Assembly (NCBI GenBank): GCA_030646565.1 | Contig: JAUSLA010000012.1 | Location: 1 to 13,925, forward strand | Direction of reading: 5' to 3' | Source of the DNA: a bacterium | Lineage (GTDB): Bacteria; Patescibacteriota; Minisyncoccia; Minisyncoccales; RBG-13-42-11 | Length of the DNA stretch: 13,925 nt | Shown here: positions 6,288 through 13,098 of the stretch, in pieces | How the letters are laid out: every line of letters begins with the position of its first letter | How positions within the stretch are numbered: the stretch's first letter is position 1 | The notes under the pieces: model-generated | What the model was told of the DNA's origin: nothing | Databases searched by the model: none | The model's input: only the letters and a program-made list of their open reading frames with translations | Program-made: the position numbers and the translations under genes

Positions 6288-7268
6288 ATGAACCCCGTAA
6301 ACATTTGGAGAAAATTTTGTAAAATTACTTTTCCTATTCTGATTTTAGGAGTCCTTTTGTTTGGTTTTGTTTTACTTTATAATCAAAGAAAAGAAGTTTC
6401 TGCCGAAGATATTGCACCGCCAACAACCTTGGTCTGCGGCAAAGAAATTCCAAACGGCGAGGCAATGGATAAAACAGCGGAACTGCTATATTCCTTAGTT
6501 ATAGAACTTTCGGTTGTCAATGAAAACGCTTATCAAGAGGTTAAAAACGCCGAGGAAATGATTCAATCTGCCGGACAATGCAATATTAATGTATGCCAGT
6601 CGGTTGATTGCGGAACTTATAAGCTTCCGCGTGATTGCAATTGCAGAGACGAATGCACGAAGACATACTGCGACCCAGTAACAGGTATATGCTCTTGTTT
6701 AGAAACAAGCTGGACATGCGACACGTGTTGGGATACTTACTGCAATGCTCCAAGCGCCTGTTCAAGCCCTTGGGGAGGCAGAGCTTGTCCCCAATCTGAT
6801 ATTGAAACATTGTTTAACAATATCAATAACGCTTACAATAAAATAGTGACCTCCAAAAAAGAAATTTGGGCGCTAATTGACGGAACCTATGGCGGTCTTC
6901 CTAAGCTTCCTGAAGTTGACAAAACGGAATCTCTTTGTCCAAGAATAAATGAAGATATTCGAACCCCATCTGACGAATTATTATGCGTGGGATGCCCGAA
7001 TATCCCTAATCCTCTTTGTTCGAAAATAACTAAAATAGAAGTTATCAAAAGAAAACTGGACAAAGCCAGGTCAGAATTTGACAAATGTTATATTCCTCCA
7101 TCTGACTGGGAAAGAGTTGCCAAAAGAGAAATAAGCGGAAAGACTTTGTTAAGCTGCGACACGATTATGAGCCAACAGCTTCCCCGAGAGACAAAAACAA
7201 CTATAGATGTTGCAGGCAAACCTCTGCCTGTCTGCACAAGTCCGCATAATTATTTTTGCTGTCATTGA
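6288..7268 (+). CDS. Secreted Cys-rich helical-hairpin protein of the secretion operon
   Basis: A 326-residue protein with no family I can name. One hydrophobic segment (about 12-31) acts as signal or anchor. The rest is predicted outside the membrane. Two long amphipathic helices (about 58-97 and 169-200) flank a loop with 14 cysteines between residues 98 and 167 (C98 to C167), an even number consistent with a disulfide-rich tip. More cysteines follow in the C-terminal third, and the protein ends in CTSPHNYFCCH. The arrangement of helix, Cys-rich loop and helix repeats, in larger form, the one in the preceding gene (about residues 190-285 there), so the two are probably distant relatives. 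It starts 13 nt after the upstream stop, with no Shine-Dalgarno sequence. A role as an extracellular part of the secretion or pilus apparatus is inferred from position only. Confidence 0.75.
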   Translation: MNPVNIWRKFCKITFPILILGVLLFGFVLLYNQRKEVSAEDIAPPTTLVCGKEIPNGEAMDKTAELLYSLVIELSVVNENAYQEVKNAEEMIQSAGQCNINVCQSVDCGTYKLPRDCNCRDECTKTYCDPVTGICSCLETSWTCDTCWDTYCNAPSACSSPWGGRACPQSDIETLFNNINNAYNKIVTSKKEIWALIDGTYGGLPKLPEVDKTESLCPRINEDIRTPSDELLCVGCPNIPNPLCSKITKIEVIKRKLDKARSEFDKCYIPPSDWERVAKREISGKTLLSCDTIMSQQLPRETKTTIDVAGKPLPVCTSPHNYFCCH

Positions 7269-7271
7269 TTC

Positions 7272-8330
7272 ATGCTAAAAAATAAAAAAATTTTTATTAT
7301 TTCTCTTGTCTCTTTTCTATTTTTACTTTTAGGTGGGTTTTCTTTTGTCCAAGCGCTTGAAATTCAATATCCCACAATCAATGGCTGGGATCCTAATACG
7401 GTCACGACAAACATTTTGCCAGAATACATACGATATATTTTCGCTTTTAGCGTGGCAATCGCCGGCTTTATTGCTTTTGGCGCCCTAGTTTACGGGGGCA
7501 TACGCTACGCAACCTCGGCAGGCGACCCTTCCAAGGCAAAAGACGGCCGCGACCGAATTTCAGCTGGAATTTTAGGCTTAGTTTTTCTGCTAAGTTCCTA
7601 TCTTATACTGACCACTATCAATCCCCAGTTGGTTATTTTAACAATAACGCGGCCAACCCTGCCGCTCTTGACATTTGACCTTCCCGGAGTTTATCTCTCT
7701 GTGGATGGCAGTACAAGCACTATGAAGGCTTTTACTAATTCTGAATCTTCCTTGGGAAATCTAAACGATAAGGCGAATCAAATAAAGATAATAAATCCAA
7801 AAGTTTGGAACCCTGAACTTGCAAGTTGGGTGACAGGTGGAGATTATACCTTTAGGGCGGTTTTACATGAAGATGCCGACTACAAAGGACAATGCCGATT
7901 GTTTTTTAACACCGATCCGGCAACGATTCAGGGCAAAGATTCATGGGGCAGTATCAACCAGCCTTCTTCTATTTCTGTTTTTCGTAAAGATGAAACAAAA
8001 ACACAGGGCTCAATTAAGCTATGCACTGATACAGATGGAGTAGGAACCTGTCAGAGTTTTAATTCTTCCGCGCCGGTATATGTTGGCGATGCTCTTAATG
8101 ACAAAATTAAATCGGCTTACCCAGACCCGGGTTCCTTTGCTGTTCTTTTTCAACATTCGCCAGCTGATGCCAGCTTTCCCGGAATATGTCAAACTGTTAC
8201 CGGAAATATCCCTGACTTAAAAATATTTCCGATAAACAAATGTGATGCTTTCTGCCCATTCGGATTTTGTCTTTGGTGGACATATACGCCCTGCACATCC
8301 GGCGTCGTTGTCTTCCCAGTTCTTAAATGA
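7272..8330 (+). CDS. T4SS-pilin-like two-helix protein with a possible beta-gamma-crystallin-like C-terminal domain
   Basis: A 352-residue protein. The signal peptide is 1 to about 28 (FVQA), and the mature start LEIQYPTI matches the first gene of the operon. Two membrane helices at about 54-78 and 95-116 carry the motifs shared with that protein: YGGIRYATSAGDPSKAKDG in the loop and LSSYLILTTINPQL at the end of helix 2. Residues 138-352 form a beta-rich extracellular region in two parts. It includes GNLNDKANQIKI and GDALNDKIKSAYP, which resemble the N/D-D-x-x-S element of beta-gamma-crystallin motifs, and YKGQCRLFF-type strands. Several Cys suggest disulfides. The crystallin-like assignment is tentative. 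It begins 4 nt after the previous gene. It is probably a surface-exposed subunit built on the same membrane module as the 4724-6274 protein. Confidence 0.78.
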   Translation: MLKNKKIFIISLVSFLFLLLGGFSFVQALEIQYPTINGWDPNTVTTNILPEYIRYIFAFSVAIAGFIAFGALVYGGIRYATSAGDPSKAKDGRDRISAGILGLVFLLSSYLILTTINPQLVILTITRPTLPLLTFDLPGVYLSVDGSTSTMKAFTNSESSLGNLNDKANQIKIINPKVWNPELASWVTGGDYTFRAVLHEDADYKGQCRLFFNTDPATIQGKDSWGSINQPSSISVFRKDETKTQGSIKLCTDTDGVGTCQSFNSSAPVYVGDALNDKIKSAYPDPGSFAVLFQHSPADASFPGICQTVTGNIPDLKIFPINKCDAFCPFGFCLWWTYTPCTSGVVVFPVLK

Positions 8331-8384
8331 CCATAAGAAAGGAACTGCATTCGCCCGAGCAAAGATTTCTATTTTGCTATACCC

Positions 8385-8390
8385 TATAAC
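8385..8390 (+). promoter_or_regulatory. Possible internal -10 box before the VirB6-like gene
   Basis: TATAAC (5 of 6 to consensus) ends 7 nt before the ATG at 8397, the same spacing as at ksgA and the operon promoter. No good -35 is visible 16-18 nt upstream. The 66-nt gap is the longest inside the operon, so a secondary leaderless start is plausible. Confidence 0.4.
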
Positions 8391-8396
8391 AAATCA

Positions 8397-10286
8397 ATGA
8401 TCCAAAGAAATTTAAAAAAATTATTTTTCTCTTTTTTAAAAACTAAAAATATCGCCTTTTTAGTTCTTTTCTTTTTTATAATCTTTGGATTAGTTTTTCC
8501 TCTGCATCCTGCTCAAGCAATAGATTGGATATCAGTGTTATCAATGTTAGCGGGGCCAGTAGGAGCGCTTGGAACCTTGTTTAATATGCAGTTAATGTGG
8601 ACCACTGTTGCCAATGTTGCTATTGCTTTTGCTACGTTATTTCTTCAGATACCCTTGATGGCCGCGAATCTTTTTTTAAGCGCGGCTGTCGGTATTTTAG
8701 CCATAACCACCAGCCCTAATTTTATAAGTCTTTCTTACACCCAGCCAGCAGGAAATCCTATTTTAGCTATCGGCTGGACTCTTACAAGAGACTTGGCAAA
8801 TATGGGCTTTGTAATCGCTTTGGTTATTATTGGATTGGCGACTGCTCTTCGGCTTGGAGAATACCAGTGGCAAAAAACCCTGCCCCGTCTAATTTTAATG
8901 GCTCTTTTGATTAATTTTACTCCGATTATTATGGGACTGATTGTTGACGCCTCAAATATCGCGATGCATTTCTTTTTGGGAGATATGATTAATTGGGACT
9001 TTTTGGTAAATTTATTTGCGGCCCAAGTAAACACAACCTTAGATGCTTTTAGAAATGTTGGGTCCAACCAAATAAACGGCGACGCGCTGGGCCGAATGAT
9101 GGCTTTGGTTGTTTTCGGATTTATAGCTGGTTTTATGATTCTTACTTTTGCCTTCCTTTTCATACTCCGCTATATCGCAATCTGGATATTGGTTATACTT
9201 TCCCCTATAGCTTTCTTTGCTTCTGTTTTGCCGGCTACCAAAGGATTTTTTCAAACTTGGTGGAAACAGTTCATCAATTGGTGCATGATCGGAGTAACAG
9301 CCGCATTTTTCCTTTATTTAACCGGTCATCTGTTAGGTCTTGCTCCAGGATTAATAAATACGAAGGTAGCGGGAGAAACATCAAGTAATACGCCAGGAGT
9401 AATTAATACCCTCCTGCCCTATGGAGTGGCTATTTCTTTTTTGATTATCGGGTTCTTTGTGGCTCTTTCCGGCTCCGCTATGGGGTCAGCGGGAGTTATT
9501 GCTTTTGCTCAAAAAGGAGCAAAGGCAACCGGCGCCTGGGCAAAGAAAAAAGGAGTGAGTGCAGCCAGGGGTGTACCAGTTATTAGTAGAACGGAAGAAG
9601 CTGTGAGAAGAAGAATGGAAACCGTACCAGTAATTGGCGGAGCGTTTGGCGGCAGGGGCGCTTTTGCCGCCGAATTAAATAAAGACCGGAAAAAAGCAGG
9701 GGAAAATCTCGACACAATGACTCCTGCTGAGATTAGAAACGTAATGAGGGCGCGACCCTTAATTCGGGAAGACCGACTAAGAAGAGCAAGGGGACTAGAA
9801 ATCTTGGCCGAAAAAAACCAAATTACAGCAGCAGATGTTCAACAATATGGCGCAGAGGCAACGCGTTGGGGCGTACAGGGTGGCACACTTTATAATAAAC
9901 TTCCCAATGCGGCTCCTAATATCAGACAACGGGTTGAAGGTATGGATTCAGAGGAATTCAGAAAGAATGTTTTGGCCGGCGCTTTTGAAACCCGGACCCC
10001 GGCTCCGGCCGGCGCTCCTCCGGGCACGCCGCCTACGCTTACATATACCGATGCACAGTTAGAGGTTTTCAATTCAATGGATTTGACTAAAGTTCACGAC
10101 TTGGGACACGGGGGCTTAGGGGAAAGCGCCAGGGCAAAAAGAAGAGCGCTGTATAACTTGATAGTCCAAAGAAGAGCTGACATCGTCGCCGAAATAGCTG
10201 CTTTGCGGGCAGCTGGCAACAATAACGAAGCTGACAAAATAAATACGATGTGGGTTGAAATTTTTAATAGTCCTAACTATCGCTAA
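8397..10286 (+). CDS. VirB6/TrbL-like polytopic membrane protein of a type IV secretion-like system
   Basis: A 629-residue protein. A signal-like helix (about 19-40, ending HPAQA) is followed by several membrane segments at about 66-102, 131-150, 161-183, 228-272, 286-305 and 338-362. The region RYIAIWILVILSPIAFFASVLPATKGFFQTWWKQFINWCMIG is characteristic of VirB6/TrbL-type inner-membrane channel components, notably 'LSPIAF…W…W…F'. A long hydrophilic tail (about 380-629), basic and Ala/Arg-rich, follows and contains a Pro/Ala/Gly stretch (APAGAPPGTPP). By the positive-inside rule the tail is probably cytoplasmic. In T4SS, VirB6 proteins form part of the inner-membrane translocation pore. Here the gene lies among pilin-like modules without any VirB4 or VirD4 ATPase nearby, so the ATPase must be elsewhere if the system is complete. 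Confidence 0.82.
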   Translation: MIQRNLKKLFFSFLKTKNIAFLVLFFFIIFGLVFPLHPAQAIDWISVLSMLAGPVGALGTLFNMQLMWTTVANVAIAFATLFLQIPLMAANLFLSAAVGILAITTSPNFISLSYTQPAGNPILAIGWTLTRDLANMGFVIALVIIGLATALRLGEYQWQKTLPRLILMALLINFTPIIMGLIVDASNIAMHFFLGDMINWDFLVNLFAAQVNTTLDAFRNVGSNQINGDALGRMMALVVFGFIAGFMILTFAFLFILRYIAIWILVILSPIAFFASVLPATKGFFQTWWKQFINWCMIGVTAAFFLYLTGHLLGLAPGLINTKVAGETSSNTPGVINTLLPYGVAISFLIIGFFVALSGSAMGSAGVIAFAQKGAKATGAWAKKKGVSAARGVPVISRTEEAVRRRMETVPVIGGAFGGRGAFAAELNKDRKKAGENLDTMTPAEIRNVMRARPLIREDRLRRARGLEILAEKNQITAADVQQYGAEATRWGVQGGTLYNKLPNAAPNIRQRVEGMDSEEFRKNVLAGAFETRTPAPAGAPPGTPPTLTYTDAQLEVFNSMDLTKVHDLGHGGLGESARAKRRALYNLIVQRRADIVAEIAALRAAGNNNEADKINTMWVEIFNSPNYR

Positions 10287-10308
10287 ATTAAAATGCAAAT
10301 TGTATTTT

Positions 10309-10827
10309 ATGGATGCCATTAATCTCAAAAAAGAAAAAAATATAATCTTCCCCGTTGATGCCGGGATTACAATTGCAAAACTTCTTGAAAAATATGGCCT
10401 AAAAGAAAAACAGGAAGAAGCTGTCAAAAAATTAATCCAGGCTAAAAATTTTAAAGAAAGAGCGGAGCTAGCCGAAGAATCGCCGGGCAGAAAAATAGCA
10501 AAACTGATGAGAGATGCGGCTGAAAATAAAATGAGCTTTTCAGATTTAGCCCTTGCCCTTCAAAACCTCTTAGCTTTATCCGAGGAAAAAGCTAAACAAT
10601 TAGCAAGAGATTTAGAAAAAGAAGTGCTTGCTTTTGCGCAAGAAGTTTTTATTGATAAAGAGGAGGCCCTCTCCGATGAGCCCCAAACAGAACTTCAGCC
10701 GGCTGCATTGTCTCAAGAAGCAACTGATGCCAGTATTCATCTTCCGAAAACTACCCTGACAAAAGAAAAATTATTACCGAAAAGACAAAATAAAAAAGCG
10801 GATACCTATCGAGAAACAGTTGACTAA
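10309..10827 (+). CDS. Small helical hypothetical protein ending the secretion operon
   Basis: A 172-residue protein read from the ATG at 10309, 22 nt after the VirB6-like stop. An ATG at 10255 in the same frame would add 18 residues (MKFLIVLTIAKLKCKLYF) but overlaps the upstream gene by 32 nt, and its product reads as an artefact of that sequence. The protein is mostly charged helix (about 20-115: LLEKYGLKEKQEEAVKKLI, FKERAELAEESPG, LALALQNLLALSEEKAKQLARDLEKEV). A less ordered Glu/Gln/Thr-rich tail ends in basic residues (LLPKRQNKKADTYRETVD). There is no signal peptide, membrane segment or known motif, so it is likely cytoplasmic. It could contact the hydrophilic tail of the VirB6-like protein, but this is speculation from neighbourhood. 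A terminator follows 20 nt downstream. Confidence 0.65.
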   Translation: MDAINLKKEKNIIFPVDAGITIAKLLEKYGLKEKQEEAVKKLIQAKNFKERAELAEESPGRKIAKLMRDAAENKMSFSDLALALQNLLALSEEKAKQLARDLEKEVLAFAQEVFIDKEEALSDEPQTELQPAALSQEATDASIHLPKTTLTKEKLLPKRQNKKADTYRETVD

Positions 10828-10847
10828 AAAGATTCACGTAAATTTAA

Positions 10848-10880
10848 AAGGGTTGGTTTGAGACCAACCCTTAGCTTTTT
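10848..10880. terminator. Bidirectional Rho-independent terminator
   Basis: AAGGGTTGGT (10848-10857) pairs perfectly with ACCAACCCTT (10863-10872) around a TTGAG loop. T-rich sequence follows on the plus strand (CTTTTT, 10875-10880), and CTTTTAAATTTA follows on the minus strand. It closes both the plus-strand secretion operon and the minus-strand membrane operon that converge here. Confidence 0.85.
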
Positions 10881-11190
10881 AGAAGGACAAACCCATTGCC
10901 CTTCTTTGTTCTGCTGTAAGCACCTCTTTTCTTCCATCCGGGAAGAGGACCTCTATGGCAGCAGAATTGCGACCTGCCGCCACTCTCGGCTGACGAATCG
11001 TAGCGCTCGGAAGAGCTGGAGCCGTCACCGGTGCCAATGTCTGCGCTGTCGCTGTTGCCACCGGCACTGATGTCGCTGGTATTGGTCTAGTCCCCCTTGT
11101 CGCCCTTGCAACTCCTATCGTCCAAAGAACGAAAAGGAAGCAGAGCAACAGGACTAAGATGATCGCTAACGCGATGACTACGAGACTCAT
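10879..11190 (-). CDS. Small single-pass membrane protein, third gene of the minus-strand operon
   Basis: A 103-residue protein that I do not recognise. Residues 3-27 are one strongly hydrophobic segment (signal anchor). Then comes a low-complexity Ala/Thr/Pro/Val linker (about 28-75). A compact C-terminal part, IEVLFPDGRKEVLTAEQRRAMGLSF, could be a small folded or binding module. The start is well supported: AGGAGG at 11197-11202 on the minus strand lies 6 nt before the ATG, the best ribosome-binding site in the window. It follows the upstream gene by 23 nt. The stop lies just past the bidirectional terminator stem. Ala and Arg content and GC are higher than in plus-strand genes. The linker resembles spacers that extend a domain away from the membrane; no function is assigned. 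Confidence 0.75.
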   Translation of the reverse strand: MSLVVIALAIILVLLLCFLFVLWTIGVARATRGTRPIPATSVPVATATAQTLAPVTAPALPSATIRQPRVAAGRNSAAIEVLFPDGRKEVLTAEQRRAMGLSF

Positions 11191-11196
11191 CGCCTG

Positions 11197-11202
11197 CCTC
11201 CT
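11197..11202 (-). promoter_or_regulatory. Consensus Shine-Dalgarno site AGGAGG
   Basis: The full anti-SD complement lies 6 nt before the ATG at 11190. It contrasts with the plus-strand genes here, which have no recognisable site. Confidence 0.85.
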
Positions 11203-11213
11203 TTCTTACCGAA

Positions 11214-11951
11214 CTAAGGAACGCGTAGAAGAGTTCTAAGCAAAGATGTTGCCATCTTGCCCAGAACTATTATAGCGAGCATCAGACCCGCTATAACCAA
11301 GAGCCCTTTCGGCAGGTTGTAAAGCTGCCGAAGCCAGTTGTCTGCGTCCGCTGGCGCCTGACCCAACGGCTTGGACAATTCCTTGTCTGTAGCCGCAAGG
11401 TCAATCTTTGATGTGGTATTGCCTACGCTTTGCGCAACTTCGCCGGTAGTCTTTGCTACCGCCCGAGTCGCGCCCTGAAGACCTGCCGGCAATGATGCCT
11501 CGCACGGATCAAGACCAGCCTGATCCCAGAGAGCGCGCTCCGCGTGGCCTTTGGGCAATCGGCACAACCGCTCTGCTTCTGCGGCTGAAATGCCGGCCTT
11601 GTTTCTTGCCGTTGCGAGTTGGTACTCGCTGGCACTGGCTTCGGCCGCAGCTTGCGCCGGAGCCGATTTCCAAACACTCGGATCGTCCCTCGGGTCAAGG
11701 ATGGCTGTTTTCAAGTTAGCCTCTGCCCTTGCGCCCTTGAGATTAGATCCGAAAATCCCAGAAGAGCCGACCAGAATCTGCGGCTGGAACATAGCGATTA
11801 TGAGAACCGCTACAACCAGCGCGATGATTACTGCCGCGAAGGCAGCTGCGTTGTCCTTGAAGAGATTGCCAGCCGCGGCCAGCAATCCCTTGCCGTACCG
11901 AATCAAGAGAAATCCGGCAACCACGAGCAAGACGATTGGAATCCAGTTCAT
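11214..11951 (-). CDS. Ala-rich membrane protein, second gene of the minus-strand operon
   Basis: A 245-residue protein that I do not recognise. Membrane segments are at about 4-18, 37-54 and 215-232. The region between the second and third (about 60-210) is hydrophilic and Ala-rich with helical character (SAPAQAAAEASASEYQLA, ISAAEAERLCRLPKG). It holds the protein's only two cysteines, C130 and C150, which could pair if the region is outside the membrane. The C-terminus is basic (LLRTLLRVP). AAGGAAG (11956-11962, minus strand) precedes the ATG by 4 nt. The gene follows the first operon gene by 18 nt and precedes the third by 23 nt, so the three are surely co-transcribed. By hand count, bases 11521-11580 are 38/60 G+C and 11641-11700 are 39/60, against 25/60 for 5281-5340 in the secretion operon. 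Confidence 0.78.
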   Translation of the reverse strand: MNWIPIVLLVVAGFLLIRYGKGLLAAAGNLFKDNAAAFAAVIIALVVAVLIIAMFQPQILVGSSGIFGSNLKGARAEANLKTAILDPRDDPSVWKSAPAQAAAEASASEYQLATARNKAGISAAEAERLCRLPKGHAERALWDQAGLDPCEASLPAGLQGATRAVAKTTGEVAQSVGNTTSKIDLAATDKELSKPLGQAPADADNWLRQLYNLPKGLLVIAGLMLAIIVLGKMATSLLRTLLRVP

Positions 11952-11969
11952 CTTTCTTCCTTTCTTTTC

Positions 11970-12671
11970 TTATGGAGTTTGTGCCGGCGGTTGTACCGGC
12001 TGTGGATTTTGATTTCCCGCTCTGCCGAGGAAATCGCCGACAGATCTGTGCGTCCATAGGGTTTGGATTATCTCCCATATTATTAAGAGAGACATTCCCT
12101 GCGGCAAGGCATTTCCTACCCCGTGAACTCCGCGAACCCCGCCAGCTAAAATACCCCTAATCGCCATTCCCACTAGCATCAAAACTAGCAGAGAAACAAC
12201 GATAAGGAATAACCACCAGTTTTGGACCACCAAAAGGACGACTGCAATGCCGATCGCGACAGGCACGGTTTGTTGAATCGTCCAAGGTGTGAGCCCTGCG
12301 ATCAAAACAGATAGAACTAAAAACGCCAATATCCACCAGCCGAATGTTTCTATGGCAGACGGCCCAGACTGCGAACCGAAATCAAGTTTTATTCCTTGAA
12401 TTTCCGGCTCCGGAGGAATTTCTCCTCTAAGTTCCCTGCACCGCAAAGAGTCTGGCGGCTCGCAGGGTATGACTGCCTGCGTCACCGGTTGCGCCCGTTG
12501 CGCTGACTGTGCTGGCGCAGCGGCTTGCTGTCCCGCGCTTTGTTGCGGCCGAACTAGCCAGAACAAATATGCGCCAGCTATCAGCAGCGCGCTTGCTACG
12601 ATAAGAACTATTCTTATCGCGCGGCTCCTCCCTTGGCGGCTCCGGCCAAGCTCTTCGTCCATGTTTCTCAT
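11970..12671 (-). CDS. Multi-pass membrane protein, first gene of the minus-strand operon
   Basis: A 233-residue protein with no family I can name. A basic N-terminus (RSRQGRSRAIR) precedes membrane segment 1 (about 20-40). A Gln/Ala/Pro-rich linker (41-66) leads to a short region with two cysteines, C70 and C78 (IPCEPPDSLRC). Further membrane segments lie at about 110-130, 136-150 and 151-172, possibly with a fourth at 192-205. The C-terminus is Pro/Gln-rich (PQPVQPPAQTP). AAGGAGAGG (12675-12683, minus strand) gives a good Shine-Dalgarno site for the ATG at 12671. The ATG at 12662 is a possible alternative start, three codons in. A near-consensus promoter lies 49-76 nt upstream. Cys pairs also occur in the second gene, which suggests an extracytoplasmic face. 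The set could be a small membrane complex, but the role is unknown. Confidence 0.78.
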   Translation of the reverse strand: MRNMDEELGRSRQGRSRAIRIVLIVASALLIAGAYLFWLVRPQQSAGQQAAAPAQSAQRAQPVTQAVIPCEPPDSLRCRELRGEIPPEPEIQGIKLDFGSQSGPSAIETFGWWILAFLVLSVLIAGLTPWTIQQTVPVAIGIAVVLLVVQNWWLFLIVVSLLVLMLVGMAIRGILAGGVRGVHGVGNALPQGMSLLIIWEIIQTLWTHRSVGDFLGRAGNQNPQPVQPPAQTP

Positions 12672-12674
12672 TTT

Positions 12675-12683
12675 CCTCTCCTT
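12675..12683 (-). promoter_or_regulatory. Strong Shine-Dalgarno site of the minus-strand operon
   Basis: AAGGAGAGG on the minus strand; its GGAG core is 6 nt from the ATG at 12671, which favours that start over the ATG at 12662. Confidence 0.75.
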
Positions 12684-12719
12684 CTTTTTCGGTTGTCAAA
12701 GGGCGTTTACGATAATATA

Positions 12720-12747
12720 AGTATATCACAATCATTTAATTTGTCAA
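12720..12747 (-). promoter_or_regulatory. Near-consensus sigma70 promoter of the minus-strand membrane operon
   Basis: On the minus strand a perfect -35 TTGACA (12747-12742), a 16-bp spacer, and -10 TATACT (12725-12720, 5 of 6) preceded by TGA, giving an extended TGn. Predicted transcription start is near 12713, leaving about 42 nt of leader that contains the Shine-Dalgarno site. This is the most complete promoter in the window. Confidence 0.8.
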
Positions 12748-12755
12748 GTATCCGA

Positions 12756-13025
12756 ATTTTTGCTTAGCAAAAATGAAGGATGAAGATGAGTTGCGCGAAG
12801 CGGAACTCATCGCCTGCCGAAGGTGAAGAAGAGAACGCAGTTCTCTTCGCCTACCGAGATTTCGCGTAGCGAAGTCGAAGAGATAAATCTCTTCTCCATC
12901 TTCGTTTTCGTTACGCGAAAACTCGACAAGCGAAGGTGAAGAAGAGAACGCAGTTCCCTTCGCCTACCGAGTCTCGCTTTGCGAGACGAAAACGAAGACG
13001 AGGACGCAGTCCTCGTCGCCTACCA
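12756..13025 (+). repeat. Array of short hairpin repeats (no gene)
   Basis: This stretch is a chain of about nine adjacent hairpins. Stems are 12756-12763/12767-12774; 12785-12792/12804-12811 with an inner CGC-GAA-GCG; 12828-12836/12840-12848; 12858-12865/12869-12876 (one G·T); 12877-12884/12887-12894; 12904-12910/12916-12922; 12941-12949/12953-12961 (one mismatch); 12971-12977/12981-12987; and 12997-13005/13009-13017. Three units share the loop GCA and the tail GCCTACC. Bases 12818-12858 recur at 12931-12971 with one difference. An open frame on the plus strand through the array has a repetitive Arg/Lys-rich composition and is not treated as a gene. Confidence 0.85.
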
Positions 13026-13034
13026 ATCGTTAAT

Positions 13035-13067
13035 AAAAAATACACGGGCGCAACCCGTGTATTTTTT
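13035..13067 (-). terminator. Rho-independent terminator after the MNT/HEPN gene pair
   Basis: AAAAAATACACGGG (13035-13048) pairs perfectly with CCCGTGTATTTTTT (13054-13067) around a 5-nt loop. On the minus strand the GC-rich top of the stem is followed by a T-run. It lies 32 nt beyond the stop of the HepT-like gene. Confidence 0.85.
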
Positions 13068-13098
13068 GCCCGTGTGACTAAACAAAGCCCGAGGTTGT

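Noticed and set aside
8735..9163. 142-residue minus-strand frame opposite the VirB6-like gene
   Set aside because: It is antisense to a well-supported membrane protein, and its Lys/Ile-rich composition mirrors the hydrophobic codons.
10255..10308. Upstream start for the small helical protein at 10309-10827
   Set aside because: It would overlap the VirB6-like gene by 32 nt and add residues typical of reading the other gene out of frame.
11551..12059. Plus-strand open frames of 146-153 residues opposite the minus-strand membrane operon
   Set aside because: They are shadows favoured by the higher GC there; the minus-strand genes have Shine-Dalgarno sites, a promoter, clear membrane segments and operon spacing.
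12756..13025. CRISPR array
   Set aside because: Units vary in stem sequence, lie back to back with no spacers of constant length, and are individually palindromic.
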